Shown here piece by piece: positions 25,151 to 36,400 of a stretch of 64,000 nt of DNA. This stretch comes from Ischnura elegans (Eukaryota > Arthropoda > Insecta > Odonata > Coenagrionidae): the NCBI RefSeq assembly GCF_921293095.1, contig NC_060248.1, positions 132,010,972 to 132,074,971 of the forward strand, in the 5' to 3' direction. Position numbers and translations under genes: made by a program. The number at the start of each line of letters is the position of its first letter. Positions within the stretch are counted from its first letter, which is position 1. The notes below the pieces were generated by a model, which was not told where the DNA came from, did not search any database, and saw only the letters and a program-made list of their open reading frames with translations.

Positions 25151-25930
25151 AATTATGGAAACACGGGGAAAGCATTTTTCAGATAACTCTTAAACCAATC
25201 AAAATCATCCCTTTTAAAAATAAAAATTGTACGTTCCGTTTTAAAATTTCCAACGTTATTTAGAGAAAACTTTGCTATTGCTACCTTATGGTCACTTATT
25301 CCCTCAGGGTGCTCACGTTTATTACCTGATGAGGTATATTTGTCGCTAATAAATTAAGAATACTCTCTCTTCTCTATTTGGTACAGATGCTATATGAAAT
25401 AATTAATCTGATGTATTAACGACTTTCAAATCACTTTACCCCTTCCACCAGGAATGATACTATACGCCCCTTCAGAGAGTAAAAAATGTGATGAGAACGG
25501 AAGCGAAAAGGCCATGAATGTTAAAATGCACTAAAGGGTAGTCCAAAATTAAAGTTATCCACAGAACTGTTGCACACTCTCAAGTCTACCGCTAATATCA
25601 ATTTGAATGGCCATTCAAATAAAAGCCAATCAAACCAATACCTGAGGTAGCCCTGAAAAGGGCATTGTCAATTAGCTACGATCACAGAAGATGGAAGCAT
25701 TGTCAAACACATGAGCGGCTAAAAACCTTGTCAGCTTGTTATATATTCTATTTATTTGGATAAAAGTATGTCAACGCTCTAAAAAAAACAGCGTACAATT
25801 CCCCCTTTGCATGGTGCCTACTTCTCCACACATATTCCACTAAATGTGTCTCAAAGGACTCCACGCATGTTCTACTGATTCTTCTCCACACATCCCTCTT
25901 TATTGTACACCACAAAATTTCTGCGCTAGC
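25151..25930. other. Spacer of the inverted duplication; 20-bp perfect palindrome
   Basis: No gene recognised. ATTTGAATGG followed by CCATTCAAAT at 25601-25620 is a perfect 20-bp palindrome. Just before the right arm, GCTAGCGTATG occurs twice in tandem (25925-25935 and 25938-25948), overlapping the duplication junction. Confidence 0.6.
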
Positions 25931-27159
25931 GTATGCTGCTAGCGTATGAAACCCTTATAAAGTAGGAATAATAGCTGAAATTAGTCGACTACAGCGCAGG
26001 GCGGCCAGATTTGTGATGAGTTGTTACGACAAAAAGTGCAGCGTTCTCAGTATGTTACCCGAGCTAGGATGGGAATCTTTACGGGAGCGTAGATCGAAGT
26101 ATAGGCTTAACTTACTTAGGAAATTCGAAGAAGATATTTTCTAGAACGACGTGAATCATATCATTCGTTTACCATCGTACTATAGTAGACGTAAAATAAA
26201 AGAAATAGACTGCAAAAGAGAGAGATTTAAAATGTCATTCTTCCCTCGTAACTATTAAGGATATCTCAATTGATCAAAGGTTGTCTCAATTGATAGGATT
26301 AATGGCGTCGCTCGCTAGGGTCACTCATTGCGTGTTTTTCTTCATAGTTCTAACCTTGCATGTATTTGCTCTAGGAATTACTAACCATTAGCAAGTTTTT
26401 TTTAATGAATAAGCACTCATATTTTGCTAGTATGCGTAATATTTCTATGACCGTGCGGTGTGCATGTGGCGGTCCTGTTGCATTCTGCATGTTGGTGATT
26501 TGTCACCCCCTGCCAAACACCCTAGAGGTGGCTCTAAGGGTATTATGTAGATGGCGATTACATGCTTTTATTTTTCCATGCGCTTGTGGTGATCTTGGTG
26601 ATTTGTCACCCCCTGCCAGGCACCCTTGGCTCGCATGGAGCTATGTAGATATAGAAGAATAAATGAAGTAGTGAGGGTCAGCGAAAGCTCACACCCTGCC
26701 AAACACCTTTGCGAAACTTAGTCACAAGAATTCCGGATACACTCATACACGTGGACAAGCTTAAAGTTGGAGTGGGGGGAGAAAAAGGAGCTTTTCGCGT
26801 TCCCCCCCCCCCTCCCTCCAAATTTCGGCGTTGCCAATTCAGCGGAGGCAATGGGCGTAAATTTTATGCCTTTTCGTAAAATCCTTATTTCTCATCGTAG
26901 AACCTCGATCAAAAGACGCATTTAATCTCCCAACGACAATGAGTATGATGGGTGTATTTCTTTACCTCCAAGTATTGACATTAGTAAAGTAAAAAATGTA
27001 CTACGACAGGTCATAACGGCAGCGGTTACCTCATGCAGTGACGCCCGTCTCCTGAGCACCCGGATTATCTCTGAGACCCCGAGAAAGGGTTCGAAAAAGG
27101 ATCGCCCTTCCATCCAGTATACCTGACCATTTCTTGGCCCCAGAAAACTACCACTAACC
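25931..27159 (+). repeat. Right arm of the 1.23 kb inverted duplication (LINE C-terminus and 3'UTR)
   Basis: It is the reverse complement of 21883-23114. On this strand it encodes the LINE terminal module: RRAARFVMSCYDKK at about 25989, SVLSMLPELGWESLRERR, and FFPRNY near 26240. Two tandem 3'UTR units, each with CACCCCCTGCCA and TATGTAGAT, follow at about 26500 and 26605. At the inner edge a CGG arginine codon of the left copy is TGA here, and three of the four local differences are G-to-A on this strand. The identical 85-residue frame at 26405-26662 is 3'UTR, not a gene. Confidence 0.9.
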
Positions 27160-27599
27160 AAAACTTCTATTCTGAATGATAAATTATTGATCAGTCTATA
27201 AAAGTGACTTCTATTTGCGCCGACCCACGATCTTAACAACACTCCCCGCCAGACAGCCACAAACTAGCATTTTATTTAAACGAGTAACTTGATTGCGGCA
27301 AGTGACCTTCAAGTGTCCAACGGATTCACTTTTGCCTCCACTGCGGTTTCTTCCGAAGATCGATCTCTTCATTTCCGAATCCAATTCCACTCTTCTCTCT
27401 CAAGAATCAGCCTTCGCCACCGCAGACGGACGGCATTCGCTGTATCAAATACCACTCGACATAGTTGATTCATAGCGCTAGCTTGGATTCCCTCCTAATC
27501 TAAATGGGTCACAAGAAAACTTAATGTCAACCAGCAGGCCTGGCTTTGAACAGGAATAACCATTAAGAAAAGTAACTGGTAGAGGGACACCTTCTCGGA

Positions 27600-27720
27600 A
27601 CCACACACTACATTTCCACGCGTTTAGGAAAAGATAAATAAGAGAGATAATTCACCGAATCGATAGGTATAGGATTGGGTTTTTATCTCCGCGCAGACTA
27701 ATGTAAATTAGGTGATAACC
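27600..27720 (+). mobile_element. Short, decayed LINE 3' tail
   Basis: ACACACTACATTTCC, GATAAATAAGAGAGATAAT, CACCGAATCGATAGGTATAGG and the T-rich segment parallel 3445-3545. The 3'UTR is absent. Only about 120 bp is recognisable. Confidence 0.6.
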
Positions 27721-30700
27721 CAACCACCACGCTCACCTCAACGTCCCTTCCGGGTGGGAGTGAGTTGCAGTGTCCGCATTGCGATCTTCGCTTCCACGCT
27801 GCAGCCTAGCGCGCGGAGCCGTTCAATTGTTTCTGAATTCGACCAAGGAATGCCCAAATATCGAAGCCGTTAGCCCAATCATCTAGCCTGCAGCCTGAGC
27901 ATGTAGCAAAGATCGGATGATTACTTGAGTGCTTTACGTAGGAGGACATCCTAATTAATTGAGCCACAAACGATGTATATGCAGCTACAGACATTACATA
28001 ATCTATGGATGCATGACCAGTAAACATGTAAATGCTATTGGCCTACTTGTATGCCTGCTCATTATGAAAAAGCATTGCGAAAGTAGCCAGCTAAACACTT
28101 ATTCCTACTTTCACCTCCTTTTGTCAGATTAAATTGAGCAAATTTCGAAGAATGAAAAAGTTTATGACTCAGAACTTGGTCGACCTCCACGAAATCACAT
28201 CTCTTCGAAACAAAAACAAAACTTTAATATGATACCGAGCAGGAGGGGATGAGTTCCAATACAGCGGCGATCCAACTCGTTTCCTGAGAATTTCTCACTT
28301 GTCACCATAATTTTTACTTTTTTAAGTCCAACTCTCAGTTGTTGAGTCGTTAGTTTTTTTTATGAGAAGCGTTAATTAGTGGCGTTGGTCTCTGTCACCC
28401 AGAGAAGACTACCAAACATGCCACCCCATACAGATGAATATACATTGATTTATTTATTGAAGTTATTATCTATTGATGTATAATTACTATAGATGTATTA
28501 CTATTCGAAAAAAGCAATTTCTACAACTTCAGGGACATTTATAAGGAGAGGAAAAAATAATTACTCTACAGAAATACGCTTGAAAAAATTCGCTTATTTG
28601 TGACAGAAAATTATTTGTAGCATCCAATTTTAGTGGTAATTAATTTAAGATGAAACAAGGGACTTAACCGCCCCTAACAGAAGCAGCTAACACCTTAATT
28701 CCACACAGCACATACCTACGCCACCCCCATGACCGGTCGAGGTCCAGGACTAATTGTAAGTAGTAGTCTGTCCTAAGTTCATTCACTGCATAGTTTACGG
28801 TAAGAAATAGTCTTCGGGTGACTTCTGTCTCAAATTTCGCCCATGGTTCGGCTGGCTTCAGCTGATTATTCACGATGTACCTCGCTAAGTCGGCTGCAAG
28901 CGACATCAACTCAATCAATTCTACACATTTCTCGACATTTATCTCTTTCCTTCATCCATCCATCGTCTCCTAACCTTCCCTCTTGGATAGCTCCCAACGC
29001 GTTCGTCTTTTGTCACATTCCGAAGACATCTCCGCGCCGACAACTAGACCGTGCCTCCGATATTTTGCGACTCAGTCGGTTCATTTCAGCTGACTTCATT
29101 ATCCAAAAACACAAAAATTAGGAACTTAAAATGAACCAACCACACTCGGGTGCAGAAACCGAGTGTTCAATTTTGAAAGAGCCATTTATTTCCACGGTGC
29201 ATTCACACGAACGAGTTGAGGAGTAAATGCATGCAAGATTCAGGTGGAGGAGAACGCAGCGCGTACGATCGAATGAGCCAAAATAGAAAAGGTTCTGTTT
29301 TCCGTCCACGCATTCATACGCACAATTTGGGAGTGGCTACACTCTGCATTCCCACGTTCATTCACGCGTTCATGCTTTCAAAAACTATATTGCACTATAT
29401 TAACTTAAAATAAATTGCAAAAGGCCTTAACGACAGCGTGGCGTGAAATATATCCGAGATAACATTCATTAACTTCGAAATTCAACATTTTCAGCCTCGA
29501 AGTCAAGGAAAAAAATAAGAACTTACATACAAAGAACACTATCGATTAAAATTCTTTAATGGCCCATAACAGCTTTCCATTTTCGATTTCTCTCACTTTT
29601 CCCTGATTTCTCGTCCGATTGCTATAACTCCCCTGACTCTGCATCGATAGTAAAGCACTCGTACATAGAGATCATGTATAAAAGTACACCAAGGTATAAA
29701 ATTTATTTTTTCTTGCAGTGTAACATAATCCAGTCGTAATAAAAACAAAACAATATAAAATACAAGAAGTCTATACTTAAACAATCCGAGATAATTAAAA
29801 ATCACTCAAATCATAAAAAACGAAACTTATGCTTGCCTATTAGTTGACTATCTGTATAACAATATTGCAGTGATACTGTCATCACTCGCAGCCTCCTCAG
29901 CAGCTGACTTGACCCTATAAACCTTCAGGTTAGCCAAATTTTGCGCGACTGACGTCGTCCTCACCTATTTCTCTTTTTCGGAACGCAAACAAAACAAAAC
30001 GCTCACCACGTAGCTCCAACTCAGCGATGCTCCGCACGTTCAACGACTGTTTTCACTTTTTCACTTCTCAAGTTTTTTCCCGACCACAATTTTCTAATTT
30101 CCCTCACGCAGCCCTGATGAGTATGAACCCAGCTCAAGTAGCTCAATGTTCGAATTACAAAAATACACGAGTTTCAAAATAGGCAAATAGGATTTTCCAC
30201 TAATTAAACTGTTCACAAACAATTAATAACACATTTCAAGGCGAATGATAATCCTCGAACATTGATATTTCCCCAGTATTAGAACAAAGAACGTTCAAAT
30301 ATGAAGGATTATTGGTTTGCTCCCAAAGGACGCGATTTCCAAGTCGAAATACGAGCGTGTGCCGTATCGTCTCTCTATCGACATTGGACCATTTGCTGTT
30401 CTAAAGTTACAAGCCGAAAATAAAGCAATAACAATCCAAGGTATCTGCATTCTTCATACATGTTTTCAATTTTTTAATATTAGAATTGCCTAATTTCTTA
30501 AGAGTTTATTATGGCGTATTACGTCCTAGTTGCTATGCAACTACCACAAAAAACCTAATGAATGTCATTGATACATTGATATCACTTGAAAATAAAAACG
30601 GGAATATGCCACTATCAAAACCAAGTCCACGACGTTTCCGGTGACCTCTGTAACCGTAAAATTTTTCTTCCTTACTTTAAAATAAAGTTAATACTCTTCG

Positions 30701-31858
30701 GGGAGTAAATTCGTCATCTTGGATATCATATATACATATCGTGTAGCGACTTTGGAGCATTAAGGAGTGACAATCAGAAGTATTTGGACTGGAGGTAAAA
30801 AGTCAGGAGCGCCAAACACCATCTGAATTTCCTTGAAGAAATAACCAGCAGTCGGTCAAGAAAGGTCCGGGCGAAATCCGATATATCACGCGGCATACAC
30901 CTGTATGTTCCTCTTTAATCATAAATAGGCCGGGAAAAGTGTAACCAAGAATAACTTTGGAGCATTTAGAGTGAGATTACGAAAGGTGTGTACAATAATT
31001 TAACCGCTCTTCCTTGAACGGAGGACTAATCCAATCCACTTTGTCCATCTCTTCGATCCCTTACCCCTCTCGCTCTTCACTTATACCTTCCGTATCTCAC
31101 TGCTTAATCGCCCGCAAAATTTACCCCTATCATGAACATGCAACTGAAGGTCATCAGTTCGACATGGATTGGATTTTTTTGCGACAGTAAAAAGCTTTAA
31201 AACCCGTCTCGATGGGGAGGAAACTGAAATCAGAAAACACCGGGATAATCTATACTGAAAGCAGGGGCTTATGCTCGAATGGAGAGAACATGATTTCAAA
31301 ATGTAAATCCCCACAGATCATCATATTTATCTCTAATTTTCATATTTATTGGGCATGCAGGGGACCACGGTTGACGATCTATTCTCCTTAAAAAATAGAT
31401 GCCACTCCACATAACTTTAAGACTTAAATAGACGAAGAATGTTGCATGAGCATAGTAGACGCCATTTTTCACCAATAAGGAAACAAACTGAAGCCCAAGT
31501 TTTGAGTAGGCATGCTTCCTTAAAAATCTAGGAGATACAGTATTTTTATTTAAACAAAATTTAGAGTCATATCTCCCCCACAAAATGCAGAGAACTGCAT
31601 GCCCCTTCCTTAAAAATAAATACTCGTGCACGCTTAAGATTTAAATGACATGGCCGCCGAAGGAAGAACGGCCCGTAAAATCCAAGGCACGAGAACACTT
31701 TAACGAGATGAAAAAGAGAGATACTCATTTGTTTTTTTTTAATTCTAGCCTGTGACCATTTAAGCCTTTATCGACTGTGGATCAAGTAAATACGGCGCTT
31801 CAAGGAAAAATTTATTTCGGAAATAAAGTTTTTTGAATCTTAATCTCTTTAATTTTTT
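27721..31858. other. Long stretch without recognised features
   Basis: About 4.1 kb with no domain-bearing frame, RNA gene or element identified. Open frames of 60-111 residues on both strands look like chance. Confidence 0.45.
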
Positions 31859-31912
31859 AATGGCTAAGAAAGCCTTTTAAAATTGAAATTTTAACAGGCT
31901 TTCTTAGCCATT
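31859..31912. repeat. Compact hairpin with extended stem
   Basis: AATGGCTAAGAAAGCC at the left and GGCTTTCTTAGCCATT at the right pair perfectly for 16 bp. Imperfect pairing continues inward (TTTTAAAATT against AATTTTAACA). Confidence 0.75.
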
Positions 31913-32979
31913 CCGCATTTAAATTTATTTTACAATAACTCAAACATTTAAGAAAAATAAGCAGGAGAAGATTGGTAGTCATAAACATAAAAATCCCGAA
32001 GAAAACTAATTAGGCGTAGGCACTTGACATTACTATCTTCTGACTTGATCGTAGCGAGTAGCACGCTGTACCTACACCAATCACGGCTTTTCGTCGATGA
32101 ATATGAACTAATTTAACGAGCCCACAAGTGCCCGGTCCCTTGTCAGTCAGTCGGCGCCGACACAATCAATGCCTCGCGGCCCATTTTTGTCGCAGCGGAG
32201 GTCACACACTCTCCGGGAGGTGTTGGACCGCAGCGGGGGGGAACGAAGAGCAGCCGCGGCGTCTCTGGGGGGGGGGGGGGGGGGAGAGGGAGAGATAGAG
32301 AGAGGGAGGGGCAACAGGGTTTACCTCGACCCTCCTCCTCATTCGGGTCGCAGACTACTGTCAAGGAAAGGGATTGGGGGGAAGACGGCAGAGGATTGCG
32401 TCCTCACGACCACCTGTGGCGCACCCTCGTGGAAAGAGGGCGAGTTCCTTCCAATGCACTCCTGCCCCCTATCAGACAGACACGCTGCGGGGTCACCGAG
32501 GGTCACGACAGCCAGTGACACAGAGCGAAGGATTCCCCATTTGAGCTATGATTTAAGCATGATCTCTGGTGCGACTATTGATATTCCTTGGCGAAAAATA
32601 AGTCTATCGTACTTCTACAGACAAGAATAATACCACGAGATGAACAGTTTTCATTTCGATGGTTTAGCTTCAGACGTATTATACCGATATATAAATCGGA
32701 TAGAAGTAGATTTGATAAGGCTGAAAATGTTAATGTTGCTTTATTAATTCAATATGAGCCTTTTCAATTCTATTTTGCAATATTCCTCCGATTTTGTACT
32801 CCAAAACATCAGTCTTTTTATACTAATTGGTGTAAATGATTTTCGCTTCAAAGCAAGCTCTCTAACAAAAGATACTATTTTCGATGACTTCTGATTTATG
32901 GAATTATTCAACAACATTTTTTCGCAGTAGGATTATGTTTTATGGCCAGCAATGCATTTTAAAATTTGGAAAAGTCCCT
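31913..32979. other. Stretch without recognised features; 18-base G tract
   Basis: A GC-rich patch at 32150-32530 contains an 18-base G run (32267-32284) followed by a GA-rich tract. The plus frame 32169-32630 (153 residues) crosses this low-complexity sequence and shows no domain. Confidence 0.45.
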
Positions 32980-34553
32980 GGGGCCGTATTCTGTAACTCC
33001 AAACCGATCGGTGCGGCACCGATTCGTCGGGTGCGACGTCACACCGACTCCCGGTAAGAAGTCGTGCGATTCTGTACGAACCCGATCGGTGCGGCACCGA
33101 CGTGAGGGCGAGAGATCGTCGGTAGCCGTACCGACAGCAAAAAGGTGTCGGTACGGCCACCGACTAGTGGGTTTCATCAACTCCCCGGTGCGCATTGAAC
33201 GTTTTATTTTGTTTTTATCTCATCACCGAGTAAATAATGAGGTTTGCTGCAATGTTATCTTCTTCTGCCCCTTCGAATAGGCCACTATAATTCACTGTGT
33301 CAACATCTATATTGATTATCTTGACATAATTATAAGATATTGGTTAATAAACATGAGGTTTGCCACTATATAATGACTTTCTCTCATTTATGTTACCACT
33401 TTCACTCGCTTGTAATAGGATTTCTTTCACTCTATCATCATTTATTTGCTCCTTTGACATAAAAAAGATATTTTTGATTAAATATGAGTTTTGCCGCAAT
33501 GCTATCACTTTATCTCACTCTGAATAGGCAACTATTATTTCACTCAATCATCATTTGGCGTTTCTCTCGGCATAGAAATAAGATCTTTTTATTTAAGTAT
33601 GAAGTTTGCCACAACGGTATCTGTTTCTTTCATTTGTAACAGGCAACTATATTTCATTTTATCGTCAGCCATTGATTCCCTTGGCGATAAAAGAAGATAT
33701 TTGTTAATAAGTATGAGGTTTACCGCAATATTATCATTTTCTCTCACTTGGAATGCGCAACTTAAACATATGTATTTCACCCAATCACAATTTCTTTACT
33801 TCCTCGTCATTACACTTCTTTTAATTACACCCAGTTCCATATTTTTATAACAATTTCCTAACTTGTTCCTCTAATATGACATTTACATTTGCTTTTGAAT
33901 CCTACGTTCACGTTCCATGGTATGTTATTTTCGTCTGCTACGGTGCCAATGGCATAACCTTCCGTTGATAACATTTAGACGGAACTTACTTAATGACAAC
34001 TATATTACCAAATCATGAATAAATAGCAATATACGGAACCAATATTTAAAAAAAGAAACTACGATCTCAAGGATAGTTTCGATAATTCATTCCAGCAACA
34101 ACAATCTCCATCACATACAAACTTTATTGTGATGTTGTAATATTGTTTCCTTCGATTCTGTAGGTACAGCATTACTACCACACATTATATAAGCATTGTT
34201 AACAACTTATCCAATATCGTTTATCTTAATCTAGCAATAAGTCGTAATTTCCGCAAATAAAAAGATCGAGAATGACGACAACAAACTGTGCCAATGAGTC
34301 TTCACTTGTTTTTACCCTTCTTTCATTGGTGGAGACACGTTAGATGACTTCTAACTTCGGATATATTCGGATTTTCCCTGTTTGAGAAGGAGGGGGAACC
34401 GTACCGACTGGTTTGATACCGACGACCATACTGAATCGCTGAATTAGCCGTCGTCGGTATGGAAACCGTCGTCGGTACGGAATGATGTGCTGTCGGTGGG
34501 CTGGGAAGGGAAACCGACCGGTGCGGTACCGACGAAATACAGAATACGGCCCC
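32980..34553. mobile_element. ~1.57 kb TIR DNA transposon of unassigned family
   Basis: The ends are perfect inverted repeats: GGGGCCGTATTCTGTA at 32980 and TACAGAATACGGCCCC ending at 34553. Subterminal palindromic words repeat inside: GATCGGTGCGGCACCGA at 33006-33022 and 33084-33100, and a CCGGTGCGGTACCGACG version near the right end. The phrase ATTCTGTA plus this palindrome occurs twice at the left end. No target-site duplication is evident (CCT on the left, TGA on the right), and no transposase frame exists. The centre is a tandem array (33239-33830). Confidence 0.8.
33239..33830 (+). repeat. Degenerate minisatellite, ~114 bp unit, about five copies
   Basis: Units start with a GAGGTTTGCC-like word at 33239, 33356, 33487, 33601 and 33715 (spacings 117, 131, 114 and 114). 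Each continues with a TATC-TTTCTCTCA block, an ATAGGCAACTAT-like word, ATTTCACTC-ATCATC, and an AAGATATTTGTTAATAA-like end. Divergence between units is substantial, so the array is old. It lies wholly inside the TIR element. Confidence 0.75.
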
Positions 34554-34754
34554 TGATCAGCTAAATATTTTCCTCGCTTTAGGGAAAATATTATTTCCAA
34601 AGTATTTTGACGATGAGTTTGGTTATTTAGAAAACCGAGTAGCAAGATGGACGTAACAAAACAGACACATTCAGTAGAAAAACTTAGGCGAACAATGATA
34701 CAAAAAGAAGTGTACACTTGCAGCTGAGAAGCTTTCAAGAAGGGGAAAAATCAT

Positions 34755-35170
34755 CGGATGCTAAACACGGAGCGTCTTTCTTTACGGCAGCGAGGCACGG
34801 ACGTTGAGAGCGGCAAAGGAGTCCAGAGAGGAAGCATTCGAAATGTGATGCTTCAGAGGAATGATGAAGACCGGATGAATCGACCAATTGAGTAATGAGG
34901 AAGTGCTAAGAAGAGAGGGATAAAAGAGAAGTCTTCTGATGACCCAAAGAAGAACACAATCGGCCACTTCATGGAACAAGATGACCAGATGAAGACAACC
35001 ATGCAAGGACAAGAGGAAGTGCAAAGGAAGGCCTCGAATTAGGGAAATCAAGGTCAAGCTGAGTAGCGTCTAAAGAAGAAAACACACGTAAGCATGGAAA
35101 GGATGCTGACTAGAGATTTGAACGGAGAGTTGCGACCAGCTACTACTAAGGTTAAGGATCTATGATGATG
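34755..35170 (+). pseudogene. RTE/BovB-type LINE C-terminal remnant
   Basis: The frame shows LYGSEAWTL-like coding (here written with frameshifts), SREEAFEMWCFRGMMK, IDQLSNEEVLRR, SLLMTQRRTQSATSW and CKGRPRIREIK. This is the ordered C-terminal signature after the polymerase in RTE-type elements, and it ends near a (GAT)n tract at about 35161-35172. It is the best preserved RTE remnant in the window, but still inactive. Confidence 0.7.
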
Positions 35171-36150
35171 ATGAAATGACAGAATAAGTAGCGAGCGGTA
35201 ACTATGGGACGGGCTCTATTACGAAGTTTTGCTTATCCTCACATACAATTTAGATTTCTCACAGAAAACGGGAAGCAGGGAAAGATAAACAGACTTAGTA
35301 CACGAAGAGTGAAATGGTAACAAATAACGAACAGCACTGTAAATACGAGAAAGCTATACGGAAATTATGGAAGGGTTGGGTAAAAATAATAGCAACATCT
35401 CCTTTAGTCTGAGGTTGGTCGGTAATCCAAATAAAATTAAACATCATATCTTTCTTCAGGTTTATATAATCATGACTATTAAGAACAGATACTGTCCAAA
35501 CTCCACCCACCTAGGAAATTATCGCAGTGGTCAAACTAATAACAGAACCTAAAAATAATAGTTATTACGACCCGCCCCCGTATTAATTACTGAAAAATTA
35601 CTTATGTAGCGATATTTATATGAGTAAAATCCATCTTTAACGATGGTAATAAGTGTTGCGGACACACAACACTTTATAAATTCTATAGGCACTAGCAAAT
35701 AATAACACGAAACTCTCCTTGACCTTCACTACATCGAGAGAACGTAAAACAGAGCAACGACGTAAATACAAAAAGATTGGCGGAGGGGAGACTTAAGTGC
35801 AGATGGGCTTCTTCAAAGCACTCCCACGTGTGTTGACTTTTGATGATGAGAAAGCCAAATTTACGAAAGCGGGCCTACAAGACATCTGCAAGATATGCGA
35901 GAGCTTTGGAAGCGAATCGCTGGAGAACAGAACACCGCTCTTCGATGGAATTCGACTCCGCAGACGGAAAAAGACGGAAGGAGGGAATGGGAAGACGAAT
36001 CAAATCCCTGATCCAGCAATTTCCTCGAACTCGAGCTATTCTCTGCGGGAGGAAAAAATAAATGAATGCGGCCCGAAATTCCACGCCCATGACTCAACCC
36101 ATACCTATTGAGCATTCACGCGTTTAAGTATGAGGAGTTGCTCATACCCT
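35171..36150. other. Stretch without recognised features
   Basis: Several overlapping frames of 60-104 residues occur at 35797-36115 on both strands. None has a recognisable domain or splice context, so no gene is called. Confidence 0.4.
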
Positions 36151-36154
36151 TATG

Positions 36155-36400
36155 CATCTAAATACTACTCCGCAAGCCGCCTCACTGGGCTTGAAGGGGG
36201 GGGGGCGGGGGGGGGGGGGGGGGGGGGGGGAGAAGGGTGTGTTAGTACACCAGCCGTTTACACATAAAACAGAAACTCTCCCACGAAGTTCCGCCTAGCA
36301 TTTATTAGAGTCCTTTATTATTATTATTATTGTGTAAAAAACGAATTCCCACACCTATCCGTTCGGCAAAATATCTCTCTTAATTTAATGCGTAGGTCCT
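36155..36400 (-). mobile_element. LINE 3' tail with expanded poly-G tract
   Basis: Read on the minus strand: GAGAGATATTTTGCCGAACGG, the ATTCGTTTTT block, AATAATAATAA in place of the coding end, GGCGGAACTTCG, the GTAAACGGCTGGTGT block, and GCGGCTTGCGGAGTAGTATT. Where other copies have CACCCCCTGCCA, this one carries a C expansion: on the plus strand, ten G, one C and 24 G at 36196-36230. Confidence 0.75.

Noticed and set aside
26922..27260. 112-residue minus frame partly identical to 21929-22120
   Set aside because: Shared only because it is inside the inverted arms; no domain and no conservation beyond the arm boundary.
32169..32630. 153-residue frame as a candidate protein
   Set aside because: It is driven by poly-G and GA low-complexity sequence, with an overlapping frame on the other strand.
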